Assembly: GCA_032622095.1 (NCBI GenBank)
Contig: CP136064.1
Span: forward strand, 261,621,863-261,685,862
Origin: Siphonodentalium dalli
Lineage: Eukaryota > Mollusca > Scaphopoda > Gadilida > Siphonodentaliidae
DNA length: 64,000 nt
Reading direction: 5' to 3'
Part shown: positions 30,985 through 43,930 of the stretch, piece after piece
Layout of the letters: each line of letters starts with the position of its first letter
Position numbering within the stretch: position 1 is the first letter of the stretch
Made by a program: the position numbers and the translations under genes
The notes under the pieces: generated by a model
Told to the model about the DNA's origin: nothing
Databases searched by the model: none
The model's input: only the letters and a program-made list of their open reading frames with translations

Positions 30985-32465
30985 ATCAGTCATGTATTTT
31001 TGTATGTATAAAAGAAATATGTGCACAGTAATTGGTATAAAATTATATCCAGATCTGATTATTTTCGGTATCTGCCACGCCCATTTTATCCGTAATTGGA
31101 ATTAAATTGATACCATACCATATGTATGTCATATACGATCATATACAGCATTTAGAAACATTTCCACACAACGCCTGATGCTTATTTAACATTGTAAATA
31201 TGTTCTGCAACATATATCCAAGAATTAACGCATCAGACGGGAAATTTGTGTAATCACTAAACGCTCTCTAAATTGACAATAATCAAAAAACGACAATTAC
31301 TCAAACACATATGAATATGGGTATTTTCACATGTCATATAGTGTATCACTACTGCAATGTACTACACTAATTACAATGCCAAATTTCCAATTACGAATGG
31401 AACTGGACCATTATATCCATTATCACAATCACGAAACGCTCTCTAAAACTTTCAAATGTTAGGCTTGTCCAACGCCCAAGATGACTGGGTCATTAACATA
31501 TATTATTAGAATGCCGTTGCACATATTACAACGAGCTAATGTTCATTGTTAAGATGTATTCATGATTTATGTGTTGGAATTCCAGATTTCACCAGTTTTT
31601 CCTCGAAAATGTGAATTTTATCCCAAAAATTGACAATTTTTGCAACTACAATGAACGTATCATACATGCATTCAATAATGGATCCAAATACCCATCTCAC
31701 CAATGGTAGATAATAAATGTATATTATTTATTTTAGCGAGTATGATGGAATTCCAGAAATCACCAGTTTTATACAAAAAACGGCATTTTATCCCCAAAAA
31801 TGAGGCATTTCCGACACTCCTATCAATGGGTCATTCTAGGATACTGTTGGTGACACCTATACACATATTATAACGAAAGAAACTTTTGTATTGCAATTTG
31901 TTTACGGTCCGGTGGTTTATTTGGCCAGATCCACTAGACTAAAGTACATTTCGTAGCTTTCTAAACATATTTCAGGACATATTCTAGCCACTTTATGTGA
32001 TAATATATTCCTTCATGAGATCTCCAACTGATGTTCGACAATTAAACATATTTCTCAATACAATACGATATAACGGTTTTATGCAAAATGGAAATTCATA
32101 ATATTAGCCAAAAGAGAGTTATGCCTCCTGAATCTAACCCAGAGTCTTAGTTTATCTGATTCTTGTCACCATGACGTCGCTGACGTCATGATGTCATCAA
32201 CTAACTGATGGTTTATTGTCAATAACAAGGTTCCTAATATAATCCATTGTTCTAACGCGTATACTACATAGTCCATGTCTTCACACACGTGTACATCAAA
32301 TGGATGGGGTTGTTAGTGGCATGTTTCTACACTATTAAGGTAAATATATGGCATTTCATTGACATTATTATGTTATGTATGGCGTTAGTTGGGTGTCTTC
32401 TCTGTGCGTGCATATAAGAAAGAACATTATGCTGCTCAAAGTTGTTTTGATGTGTTAATACTGTT
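30985..32465. other. noncoding
   Basis: No gene. Two inverted aaacgctctctaaa boxes (31259, 31433), an internally repeated 'tccagat/aatcaccagttt' block (31580 and 31750), and a gacgtcgctgacgtcatgatgtc direct/inverted cluster at 32171-32200. Confidence 0.5.
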
Positions 32466-32469
32466 CTGG

Positions 32470-32945
32470 TGGGGCAAGTTTTCCTGGCAAGCGCCTATGA
32501 AATAGAACGCTGCCCAAATTGTATTTGTCATATATGGTGTTATGGGTGGTGAAATTATTCCTGGAAAGCGCCTAGGAAATAGAATGCTGCCCAAATTGTA
32601 TTTGACATATGGTGTTATTTTATGGGTGGTGAAATTCTTCCTGGCAAGTGCATAGGAAAGCGAACGCTGCCCAAATTTTATTTGCCATAAATGGTGTTGT
32701 GGGTGGTGAAATTCATCCTGGCAAGCGCCTAGGAAAGAGAACATTGCCCAAATTTTATTTGTCATAAATGGTGTTGTGGGTGGTGAAATTCATCCTGGCA
32801 AGCGCCTAGGAAAGAGAACGCTGCCCAAATTTTATTGTTCTTATGGTGTCATGTCTGGTTAAATTATTCCTGGCAAGCGCCTGGGAAAGAAAACGCTACC
32901 GAAATGGTATTCGACATATGGTGTTATGGGTGGGGAAAGTGAATT
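32470..32945. repeat. 77-bp minisatellite, about six units
   Basis: cctggcaagcgcctaggaaa starts at 32483, 32560, 32640, 32717, 32794 and 32869 (periods 75-80). Each unit ends with gcccaaat-ttatttg..catatggtgtt..gggtggtgaaatt. Confidence 0.92.
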
Positions 32946-33815
32946 CATTATTAACGGGAAACACATAGTAACAAGAATGCTGCCATAATGCATTGTAGCC
33001 GTTTATGTTCAAGCGGATTTTATAATTTTTTTAAAGACATATGATGTGCTTGTTTGGGTGCGAGAAACTGGTAAGTTAGTATTCAGGTGCTATGCCAACT
33101 GGAGCAATGTAGCATTTTACCAACATCACCAAAATCTCAAGCAAATCGACCGTACCATTCCATACAAAACGTTGTCTGAACTACGCTAAATTGTAAATAT
33201 TTACCACTCGAATCGGGACGCTTTTATCTGCGATAAACTAACGAAAACGAATTCGCCATCGACTGTCACTACATTTAATTTATGTATAAGAATGACGGTT
33301 ATCAGTTTAGATATACTATTTGTAAAAATAACTACTCTGAACAATATTATTCTCCATTTCTATTTGATTACCAGAACGGAGTGTTTCACATCAATTTAAG
33401 GGTTTTTTTTCTTCTGAAAAGCACATTTGCAGGAATATTCTCCCCAAGAGCTTGGTTATATGCATTATAGTGAAATGTCTTAATTACTTTCACAGGTGTG
33501 AATACGGCAAACGATGGATGCATCCCTGGGTTGCCACCATTTACTTCTTAAAGATTCCCATTCGACTGATTTGCCAAATGATCAGGTATATAGTTTCCAT
33601 CTGTCACAATGTATAAAATATAGCTCCTTAATTATTGGTAAATGCAGTCGGAACATGAGACACGGTCTTTTTCTTCACAATGTGATAATTTATGTTATTT
33701 CAACAGGTCACTCCAATGCATATGAAGTCTATATAGTATTATTTTATTCATATATTAATGTGCTCTGATCATCAGTGTGTGACTAAAGTTGAAAACTTAT
33801 TGTCTATTGTAAGTT
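32946..33815. other. noncoding
   Basis: No gene supported; short frames only. Confidence 0.4.
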
Positions 33816-33819
33816 TTAA

Positions 33820-34313
33820 AGGCACGTGCGGCCTTAATTGTCGAAAATATTCATTTTTGTTCCAAACACCGTAAACAGCAAAACAGTTAAACGTATACAG
33901 CTCCGTTCATATATACCATGACCATCACGTAAACAGCATGTTATCATAAAGACCTACTATATTTTACCTAAGCAAGAGACTTATTGTGTTACAGAAGACA
34001 GCACAATGCTACTGGCTAATCACACACAAATGGCATAAACGCTCTTTATTAGTTCCATATCAGGAATTCACCAACAAAGAACGCTCTTTATGTTTACCAT
34101 CATAATATAAACAAACACCAGAAAAGTAACTTTTTACGCCTTTGTTTACATAACAATGGTCAAACATGTGACCATAACATACTGTTTATGTGATATTTCT
34201 TATTTGTACATGGACAAAGTCTATCTACATTTTGATGTTCTTTCTGTTTGTGGCGGTTTTTGACGGGTGGAGATATTTTCACAGGATACCCACCGCCAAG
34301 GCCAACCGTGTCT
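33820..34313. mobile_element. TTAA-flanked MITE (piggyBac-like), copy 1
   Basis: Flanked by TTAA at 33816-33819 and 34314-34317. Ends are AGGCACGTGCGGCCTTA and, inverted, AGACACGGTTGGCCTTG, so short imperfect terminal repeats. It is ~90% like the reverse complement of 46913-47407 by eye. No ORF for a transposase. It contains two AAAGAGCGTT boxes. Confidence 0.85.
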
Positions 34314-34317
34314 TTAA

Positions 34318-34677
34318 TGCCACTTAGAAGTTTTAGCTCCAAAATAAATCTAATAACATTCACTTTCGAATTATTCCCAGTATCAAGATAATTGGTTACC
34401 AAACACAAACATGCAGCCATTAGAGAAAATTGCGTTCCGCGTTAGTCAATTCCTGATGCGAAAAAATTACAAAATCTGGAAAATGGTTGTGAGTATGGAA
34501 ACTATTTTATTTGTCCACCCATTATGAACCGCCATACCAACATTTCGTATATTTGTCCACATATCGTACACCTCCTTCCTAATTACGTAGAGAGAATTCG
34601 GAAGCTCGAATGAGCCATTCCCGTTAAGATTATATATCACTATAAATTATGCACTTTTCATTTCAACATACAGATCT
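34318..34677. other. noncoding
   Basis: Nothing recognisable apart from a ttcctgatgcg box near 34452. Confidence 0.4.
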
Positions 34678-35860
34678 ATGACCTTATACATCAGCTATTT
34701 CATTCCATTCTCCTATGTTAATTTGAGCCTGATATCAAAGTTACCAGAAACAGCAATAAGGACATTAGACGAAACAGACTGGTCAAAGTGCCTGTTCTGC
34801 CAAGAAAATACAGATGAGAAGTTGTGTGAACCACTCAATTCAAAAAGGACAGATGTTGGTGCTGCCTATCGAGCGATTGATAATGAGTTATCCAACTTTA
34901 TTGATGCGGGATGTCTTCCACAGTCAATAAAAATCTCTCGATTAGATGACGGGAATGGCATTCGGTCGACACTGCTCAGCAACTCAGCAACTCAGCGGTA
35001 TATCACACATCATGTCGCCTTGACTATTCGAAAAGTCGCCTTGATCGAGCTTTAAAAAGAAAACATATTTTAATGGATGAGTTTCCGAACAAAAAAACAA
35101 GGCATCAGCGTGAACAACATCCCAAGAAAGATAAAGTGGAAAAATGTTTGCTGTGCATGAGAATCACCCATATCCACCATCTCTCTTTGAAGAAGGAAAG
35201 TTGAGATTCACTTCTAAATGCGACATTGTTAAGTGTCTAGAGGCGTCCATCACACAAGAAGATGAGACAACGGGTGACGCAAGAACAGTAGTTCCGGATG
35301 TCGTGGTGCTTGATGGCTCGGCCATCGTTAACATGTTGAAACCTGGATTTGCCAGGACATTCGGGGATTATTCCCAAGATGTGTTTATACCATATGTTAA
35401 CTCATATCTGGAAAAGGCTCATCGTGTGGATATTGTCTGGGACGAATACGGGGATGGCAGTTTGAAAGAACAAACTAGAGATAAAAGAGGAAAGGGTAAA
35501 CGCCGTCGAGTGGAACCTAACAGTACGATTCCGAAAAACTGGACAGAATTTTTGAGAGAAACGGAGAACAAGAAGGAGCTATTCGTTTATCTGGCACAGG
35601 AAGCTGTGAAGATAACAACTCACAAGCAAGTCATTAGCTCAATTGGTCCGAGAGTCATTTGCCGACATCAACAGGACAATGGAAATCTGGACAATTGCTA
35701 TCACGATGAAGCCGATAGTCGTATGATGGTCCATGTCGCAGATGCTGTCTCTAAGAATTTTAACTCAATTGTCATCAGAACTGTAGACAGTGATGTTGTG
35801 TTAGCTGTTCATGTGTACGCCCGACTTGGTGGGAAGCCGTCAGAGCTACGGCTATGGTAA
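34678..35860 (+). pseudogene. second PIN/FEN-like family member, truncated and broken
   Basis: 34735-35055 gives the N-terminal zinc-binding-like start (WSKCLFCQENTDEKLCEP, then GNGIRSTLLSNSA) typical of the family. A short frame-broken link (35050-35150) follows. Then 35144-35860 carries the core: VVVLDGSAIVNMLKPG, FARTFGDYSQDVFIPYV, RVDIVWDEYGDGSLKEQTR and KRGKGKRRRVEP. It ends with acidic motifs CYHDEADSRMMVHVADA and RTVDSDVVLAVHV, which fit a PIN/FEN-type metal site. The C-terminal third (Cys-rich end) is absent: the frame ends at 35860 and repeat DNA follows at 35934. It belongs to a different branch from the copy at 29317, so not a simple duplication. Function unproven. Confidence 0.7.
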
Positions 35861-35933
35861 TATAAGACGGTCATGTTGTGGACACAGTTAATACCATGTA
35901 TTAAGGAGGTTATCCTGCCATGTATAATAAAGC

Positions 35934-36060
35934 CACTTCATCTTACTTGCCATGCATTAAATTTTGTCCTCAGAGACAGGGTTTGTGTTTTTAATTTTTT
36001 ACTGGGGTGATATCTCGCCCAACCTCGATCAAACCGTTCAACAAGGAGACCAATGTAGAT
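35934..36060 (+). repeat. dispersed repeat (partner 25272-25400)
   Basis: Same block as 25272-25400, directly after the truncated PIN/FEN-like gene. Confidence 0.8.
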
Positions 36061-36146
36061 ATTAGAGTGTTGGATCAATTAAGTGAACAAAGCAATGATA
36101 AATCTGACACAAAACTTCGCAACAAAAGATAAATAATTATGCGTCC

Positions 36147-36167
36147 GGGGGGGGGGGGGGGGGGGGG
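36147..36167. repeat. poly-G tract
   Basis: About 21 consecutive G (36147-36167); similar tracts at 41610-41621, 48531-48539 and 56115-56132. G-quadruplex formation is plausible. Confidence 0.95.
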
Positions 36168-36770
36168 TCGGAAAAAATGTTCTGGAATGTATGCTGATTT
36201 TTTACTTTTGACCCTTGTTGGGACCCACCCACCCAATCGTCCAAATTATTTTCCGTTTTCGGCAGTTTTTTCCGACCATTTTTGGACACCCACCCCTTTT
36301 AACACTAAAACAGAGTTTTGCGCACGGGGGTGGAATAAAAGTTTTTTTCCGGGCACATATGCCAGGGTGGGTGGGTGTTCGATAGGACCAACAAACAATT
36401 TTTTCCGCAATTCAAAAATATTATACAAACAGTATCGCCTGTAGCCCATGCTAATGGATTGAATTTTGAAATCCAAGATGGCTGCTGGCAGCCATGTCTT
36501 TTTTGACCGAATGACCCCAAAATGACTCGTTCCTATTTACGTGTCAATGTTAACATCCATGACTAATAGTGTGCACTGAAATTCACATACAGCTGTTTAC
36601 AGTGAATTTCCACCCGCAAATCTCTGTTTTAGTGTTAAAAGGGTTGGGTGTCCAAAAATGGTTGGAAAAAACTGCCGAAATTGAAAAACAAATGGACGCG
36701 GGGGTGGGTGGGTCCCAACAAGGGTCGAAAGTCAAAAATCAGCATACGTGCCTGCAATTTTTTTCCGAAA
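36168..36770. repeat. large inverted repeat with ~250-bp spacer
   Basis: 36168-36345 (tgctgattttttactttt, gttgggacccacccac, ttttggacacccaccc) is the approximate reverse complement of 36597-36770 (ggttgggtgtccaaaaatgg, gtgggtgggtcccaac). Open frames on both strands here arise from this symmetry and not from a gene. Confidence 0.8.
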
Positions 36771-38455
36771 CAGCTGTATATGAATTTCTGTGCATACTAT
36801 TTGTGATGGATTGTATAGAACATTCTGTACTATACTATAGTCTGGGGCATATAAAAAAAATGGCCGTTATGACAGACGCCATTTTTTTCTGGAGTCTGAA
36901 AGGTCACTTTTTCTAGTTAGCATCCGGAAAACAGAATCCGGCTTTTAAGTTTGTACTCTGTGACCTTTTGACCTGGTTGACCTTGATCAGATATTCACAA
37001 CCACATTCACCCCGTTGCATATAGAAATGCACGCCATTTCGTTTGGTATATAACATGTCCCCACTACATGTATTTAAATGCACTTCTTGTTGGGTACATT
37101 TCAATCTAACTACCCTTAAACAAATGCGATCGAAAAGAACTATGGTAACTGGGAGAAACGATTACAATTTCCATACATTACAAACATATCTCGCAGCGAA
37201 TGTTTTATATGTTGTCAGGAAGAAGTCCCTGCATACATTAAGAATAAAATAAATTCTGTAAACATTTTCAACCGATATATGTCGTATTTTGACTGGACTA
37301 TAACATATGGATGGTTCAAATGGAACTACTCAATCCGGGGGTGCATGCGCATTAAGAAAATCTTAGGTGGACACACCAACTGAGATCCTATACAGCCACG
37401 TCCCTATCCATCAAAGATTTACACTTTTTAATTTTCCCCTACCATACGTACAGTTCCGGGCCTATATTATTGAAAATATCCTACTATATACAAGGCATGT
37501 ATTAGCATGAAATTAAAACACAAACAAACATACGAATACGCCCACACATGTGCACACACACCCCTCCGCCGCCCACCAACACACACAACGACAAAGAAAC
37601 ATCTGCCATGTGAAGACCTGTCCGAAAGATAATGGTATATTCCATATAATGGGGATATTTTACTAGCTCAAGTCCTAAAGTACGTGCCATTCTACGGATT
37701 TTCTTTCGTGCAATCGAATCCGAACTGGCGGAACCAACTTCACCAATGTTTTAAGGAAATGTTAGGCGGTCTGCATCCTATATGGATCACACCGCCGTCG
37801 ACAATTCATAAGTGAATAACTGACAAAATTGATAGCTTTTATAATGAAGTATGACTTAATATATATTACATAATTATTATAATAATTGAAAATCGATTCA
37901 TTAGAATGCGTGACTGACATTGAGTGATTATCAGTACTAATTCACCGACAAAAACAGTCAAAATGCGAAATATATAATCCGCATCTTTGACATCCCAACT
38001 CCGGTTTGGCGACATCTTATTGCAGTTTCGATCCGCGGCTTTGACCCCCATACTTATGGTGGGTACCTACACTTGATCGCGGTTAGTGATTTTTTTTCTT
38101 TACGAAGCGCACTGTAGGGTGGAACAACTTAAGGTTACTCGAACATATATTTTCTATTGATACACGCATTTTCCGCCGTTAGCGGCGGCTAATTATACCT
38201 CAAACGAACTATCTAACGTCAAAAAGTGTCTAGGATTTATGATAAAAACGGATATGAGCCGGAATGTCCATTAAATGTAGCGGGGCGACAGCAAGCTATC
38301 ATAATGAGGGAACATTACGCTTTACGAATTTATGTTTTAAATAGTGGATAGCAACATCAACCGGGCGATAAATACATTCATCTGAGGGAGGATATGTTCA
38401 TTTATCAAAAACCGCATGGTCCGGTTTCGTGATACCTTCCGGGTTGGTGATATCA
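36771..38455. other. noncoding
   Basis: gacagacgccat (36873) is shared with 25577, and a similar actccagacaaaatggcgtc occurs at 49788. A cacac/ccaacacacacaac-rich patch lies at 37545-37590. No gene. Confidence 0.45.
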
Positions 38456-38459
38456 GATA

Positions 38460-39210
38460 CACGGGTTGAACTTTGTGCATAGCATATATGGTCATTTAGT
38501 AGCATCGTTTGGTGTCATAATTAAAACTTTCAACCCTTCAAATGAATTCGTAGAAAACACCTGTATTTGTGATTGCCACAATATAGTTGTAAACATTATA
38601 TTGAAGGAACTTGTCCATATCTGAGCAACGCTCACGTGCGAATGAATCAACTGTGACACGATAACACCAGTCGGCAGTCGCCACTTAGATACGCCCTCAC
38701 TCGAGATAATTTACAGCTCCACCCTTTGATTGATTGTTTGACAATTCTAAACCACGATGAAGAAAAGACGGATTCGTCATCTCAAGTTTAGCCTCGGTAA
38801 AGCTGGTTTAGCTGGACCACCGAATTAGATGGTTTAGTTGCTGGTTTAAGCTTATACAATGCAAAAACATTATTGAAATTGACAAAAACTTATCCCCATG
38901 CGCTTTATGTGTGTGACTGCTTCTCGCTTATAAATTTCCAATCAAAATATGACCGCTGTCGTAATTATTGATTTTCGCAATCAATAAAACGAGGCGGTCC
39001 GCATTTGGAAAGTACGTTTAATTATATCGACGATACATAGGCACTACTGTTAAACCACTGGTCTGGTTGGACCTGGTTTAAACCAGAGATGACGAATGCG
39101 TCACTTAGACCTGCGGTCTCGGGTTTAAACCACGGATTTTGATGACTCACGGCGGTTTAAACCTAGAGGTTTACCTAGACCAGGTTTAAACCTGAGATGA
39201 CGAACCCGGC
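38460..39210 (-). mobile_element. GGTTTAAACC-family element, partial copy (inverted)
   Basis: The whole stretch is the reverse complement of about 45125-45880. The core 38770-39207 starts ggattcgtcatctcaagttta and ends taaacctgagatgacgaaccc, an inverted pair. Repeated ggtttaaacc palindromes occur at 39075-39195. Confidence 0.75.
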
Positions 39211-40295
39211 CTATGAGTTCAGGACGGAGACTACTTTTTCGAGGGTCAAGTGGTTCTCTTTCCAGAGGCATAGCTTTCAAAAATAAAGCATCAATAATGT
39301 CTGTGTTGAATACCCATCGCGAAGGCCATCCGTATATTTTCGCGAAAACACTAACAACAACATCAATATAAACAACAGTAGCAACATCAAGAAAACTCAT
39401 TTTACTAAACACGTTGGCAGACGGATTTGCATCGCCGTGGCTGAACACACAAGAGACATGCATAATGTTACAACAAATTTTCTTAAAACTGTCGTGAAAT
39501 AAAACTGTTATATAAGCGTTACAATGTTCTAATAATAGTCACAATTCCTGTCGCAATGATTGTTTGAACATGATTCTGGTGTTACATGTGGGCTAGTTTT
39601 GTTAATAAAAACTACTCCGCACATATATAGAGAACCAGAGCAACGCGATTAAAATGCAAAGAATCGGAGCCCCCAATAGAGAACCGGAACCTTCACAAGA
39701 TTTGGTTTATGGCTTGATTTCTCAAAAAAATGCGAGTTATTGTTTTTGTTAGCATCCCCAAGTGGATGTTACGGGCTTCATATTTGCAAAGTTAAGACGA
39801 ATTTCAAGGAGTATTAGTTTGTGAAAATGCTATGGATATGAAGAATTGTTTTTACCAACTGACAAATACCGAATAATTTCCCAATAACATTTGAAATTTT
39901 GACGATAAACTGAGCCGATTATGGGACACATAGTACAAACCTTCACTTGTGAAATCCGTGCTCCTTCTTTGGAATGATGCGAGGAAACCCGTGTCAGAAA
40001 AAAATGCTTTAAGTATGATGATGTCACGAAAATTATCAAAAATACAAGAATCAGAAACTTTACTCGGTAAAGAATGTAAATAAAACTCAACAGAGAAGCA
40101 AATCGCCAGGAGTAGTTCCGGCCCACAGTGGCAAATATATTGACCAGAAATATAATAAAATATACCCGGCATGTGATGCCAAAGCTCTTAACTTGTGTAA
40201 ATACTATTTACTCCCAATTGGAAATCGAGGTTAATAATTACCACAAATTTTCACGACAGTTAGTTCGAAGTGAGATTTTGACTGGTATACCGAGG
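39211..40295. other. noncoding
   Basis: Short minus-strand frames (39125-39463, 39830-40172) show no family features; the first begins in the GGTTTAAACC element. No gene supported. Confidence 0.45.
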
Positions 40296-40440
40296 ACATA
40301 TATATGTGACCCGTCATATCAAATCCAGTCGTAAGGCGGGATTTTTTTTACCCTATGCCAATGCATTCTCTTATATATGCGAGTCGACCATAGGTCGCCT
40401 CGCATATATAAGAGAATGCATTGATTGGCCTAACAATATT
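40296..40440 (+). mobile_element. hairpin MITE, copy 1
   Basis: Contains tgacccgtcatatcaaatcc, gtcgtaaggcggg and a hairpin at 40358-40429 whose arms (ccaatgcattctcttatata and its complement, extended by tgcgag) pair over ~30 bp with a 3-base loop. It is inverted relative to 44975-45110. Confidence 0.8.
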
Positions 40441-40617
40441 TTACAATTTTAATTTAAATTAAAAAAAATTCTTGTATTCTTTAACAATTTTATAATTTCA
40501 CCCATACAGAGCCCCAGACAAACATGAGCAGACGACACTCTTCTAAATCTATATCTATATTTGCGAATGTCTGTCTGTCTGTCTGTCTGTGTTCTATAGA
40601 AATCCACAGGGGACCAT

Positions 40618-41745
40618 CAGGGATGTGGCTAGAGGGGGGTGTGTGGGGGGGGGGGGGTGTCTCACCCCCCAGTAGAGAGCTATATTTTCAATAGTTGGAA
40701 ATTTCATACCTGCCACAACGAAATTTCACACCAACAATAGGTTGAAAATGTTCTTGTAGTTTGATTATAAAACAATTTATTGGAGGAATTTATTGTTTTT
40801 CGACCAATATTTGCATATGTTCCTATTTTTGGTCAAAAATTTTGACAGAAATGGTCATCAGTTGGAAATTTTCCAACCTTAGGGGGGGTGACAGGTTGGA
40901 AATTTCCAACACTTGGAAAGCTTGTGTCCTGGTCCCTCCCCCGTGGCCAGTCAAAAACTTCTAGTTAATTTAAGAAAACAGTATTGTCATACAATTGGTC
41001 AACATTGTCATTGTCATCAGTTGGAAAATTTCCAACCTAAGTGGGGGTGTAGGGTTTGAAATTTCCAACAGTAGGAAGGCTTGATGCTAGTCTAGATGTT
41101 AGGATTTTGCGATTTTCTTGTTCAGATTTCAAAATTTTCGCACACCGGGCCGAACCATGGTCGGCCCGGTGTGTCATTGCCCCATCCACATGGCCAATAC
41201 AAAACTGCTAATTAGTTTAGCAAAACAATATTTTACTACATTTGATCAAACTTGTAGACATAAATGGTCATCAGTTGAAGAATTTTGCAACCTGAGGGGG
41301 AGCATGAGGTTTGAACTTTCCAAACACTAGGAAAGCTTCAGTTGAGGCCAGTCTAGATGCTAGGATTTGCGATTTTCTTGTATAGTTTTAAAAAATTTCT
41401 CACACCGGGCCAAACAACCATGGTCGGCCCGGTGTTTCCTGGTCTGTTGTCGGTAGCTGTGTGCATTTGTCTGGAATTAGATCATTAGTTGTTTTTTTTG
41501 GGGGGCAATTTTCAGGTTAAAATATCTTAATGTTCTCGATCATACTGGGAAAATAGAAGCATGGCTTATGAATATATAGGAAATTAGGCCTGAGCATGAC
41601 GTACAAGGGGGGGGGGGGGGTGCAAATGGAATTATGCAAAAAGTTGTGTTGGTGTGATTCCGACTCAAGGGGGGGGGGGAGGGTGCAGTTGGAAATTCCC
41701 AAGGTGGACACCCCCCACAGCGGAGACCCTCTAGCCACATCCCTG
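40618..41745. mobile_element. non-autonomous hAT element with perfect 8-bp target duplication
   Basis: Terminal inverted repeats CAGGGATGTGGCTAGAGGG are identical over 19 bases. They are flanked on both sides by gggaccat (40610-40617 and 41746-41753). The 1128-bp interior has many ttggaaatttccaa palindromes, two cacaccgggcc..ggcccggtgt palindromes (41141 and 41401) and G runs. No transposase ORF. Perfect ends imply a recent insertion compared with the hAT element in PolB. Confidence 0.95.
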
Positions 41746-41759
41746 GGGACCATCTATAT

Positions 41760-43930
41760 GGCACTAAAGGGGTCTACTAGGGGTAATTTTTCACGAGAAA
41801 GATAATGGTGCGGGTTAGAATTTTCTAAAGTGACGCGGTTGTTGTCAGGGGCAAAAAATGGGGAGGGGCAGGAAAACAAATGTCGCCGATTGCCACGAAA
41901 CTTATATATAATCATCCTCATGACATAAGGAATATGACGGTATAGTTTAATATGTCAAAAGTGGCGTCGTTCGAGTCAGGGACGCATGGAAGGGGAGAGG
42001 GGCACCAACATTGATAAACTAAGTTTAGCGCCGAGGGACCATCTAGATGGCACCAAATGGGTCTACTAGGGGTAACGTTTTGCGAGAAAGATAATGGTGC
42101 GGCTTAGAATTTTCTGAAGTGACGCCGTTGTCAGGGGCATGACAGGGGAGGGGCAGACAACATTTTTGACGCCGATTGCCACGAATTTTTTTTTATATAA
42201 TCATTGCCATGATATGAGGAATCTAATGGTGCTGTTTAAATATGTCAAACGTGGCGCAATTCGCATCAGGGATGCACGGAAGGGAGAGGGCCACCAATAT
42301 TGATAAAACTAATTTTAGCGCCGATTTCCACCAAATTGATGTATATTATTTTACATGACAAAATGAATCTAATTGTACGATTTAAAGACTCCAATTTGCT
42401 GTCATTTGGATGAAAGTTGTGGAAGGGGCACTCAATTAGAATGGGTTTAGTCGCCACCACATTTATACTTAGCATCCCCATGGTATGGTGTGGCTTAAAT
42501 CCGTCAAAAGTGGCGTCATTCGAGTCAGGGAAAGGCAGAGGAGCACCAAGATTGATACGCAATAAGTTTAGCGACAATTTCCAACAAAGTGATACGCACT
42601 CTTATCCATAATACGAGGAGTCTGATCGTGTGATTTAAAGACGCCATGTTGGTGCTGTGTGGGTGACAGTTGGGGGTTAGTGAGCACTAAATTTGATCAA
42701 CACTGGTTTAGTCGCCGATTAGTACCAAACTTATCAATAATCATCTCCATGATATGAGGAGTCTAAGTGGGTGGTTTAAGGATGTCGCAAACTGTCAAAC
42801 ATGGGCCATTCGAGTCAGGATACAATAGAGGGTGAGAGGAACACAAAAAAGATGAACAATATGTTTAGCGCCGATTTTTATCAGATTGATATATATTCTC
42901 CGTAATACGAGAAATCTAATCGTTTGGTTTAGATACGCTAAATTAGTGCCGTTTTGGTTGAGAGATATGGGGGCCCTAAATTGTATACGGATTTGTATAC
43001 TCGCAATTATATACAAAAACATTTACAAAATCATCCACAAATGATTTTAGCGCCGAATTCCACCAAATTGATACACATTCTTCTCCATGAAACAATGAGT
43101 CTAATTGTGTGATTTAAAGACGCCAAACTGGTGTCGTTTGGATGTGAGAATTTGTTAAATCCGCCACATGGTATGAAGAGTCTAATGGTGTGGCTTAAAA
43201 CTGTTAAAAGTGGCGTCATTCGAGTCAGGGTCCACTGAAAATGAGAGGGACACCAGAATTCATACACAATAATTTTAGCGCCAATTTTCACCAAATTGAT
43301 AAACATTCTTATGATATGAAATATCAAATCATGTGATTTAAAGACGATATATTGGTACTGTTTGTGTGAGAGATGGTGTGGGGTGGGCACTAAATTTGAT
43401 AAAAAATATTGTTTAGTCGCCGATCAGCACTAAACTTATAAATAATCATCTCCATGGTATCAGGAGTCTAATTGTGTAGTTTAAAGATGTCAAAAGTGGT
43501 GCCATTCGAGACAGGGTGAGAGAGACACAACAATTGATAAGCAATAAATTATGTTTAGTGCCGATTTTCACCAGACTGATACATATTCTTCTCCGTGATT
43601 TGAGGAATCTAATCGTGTGGTTTAAATACGCCAAATTTGAGCCATTTCGGTGAGAGATGTGGGGGCCCTAAATTGATAAGAATTTGTATACTCGCCAATG
43701 TTAACATTTTTTATATATATTCATCTCTATAATGAGTCGTAAGTTTGGGGTTTAATTATGTCAAATGTGGTGCCACTTGAGTCCTAAATAGGGACGGGCG
43801 GATTACCAAAACTGATTGAATTATGTTTAGTGCAAATTAACATCAAATTCATACACGTTCTTCTCAAATGATACGAGAAATCAAATCGTGCGTGTTAAAA
43901 CGTCACATTTGATGACTAAATATATATGCA
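41760..43930. repeat. diverged satellite array, ~140-155-bp unit
   Basis: Repeated boxes tttag(c/t)gccgatt, caccaaattgata, ctccatgatatgaggagtcta and gtcattcgagtcaggg recur about every 136-155 bases (for example 42560, 42710, 42864, 43412, 43550, 43690). The short minus-strand frames here with similar translations (42266, 42795, 43031, 43446) are satellite by-products. Confidence 0.85.

Noticed and set aside
32430-32770. 109-codon minus-strand frame
   Set aside because: It is the 77-bp minisatellite read through; near-identical peptide units follow the repeat period.
36139-36520. Overlapping open frames on both strands
   Set aside because: Caused by the poly-G tract and the large inverted repeat.
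41760-43930. Several similar minus-strand peptides (SLNHTIRF-type)
   Set aside because: They repeat with the satellite period and are broken at random; satellite by-product.
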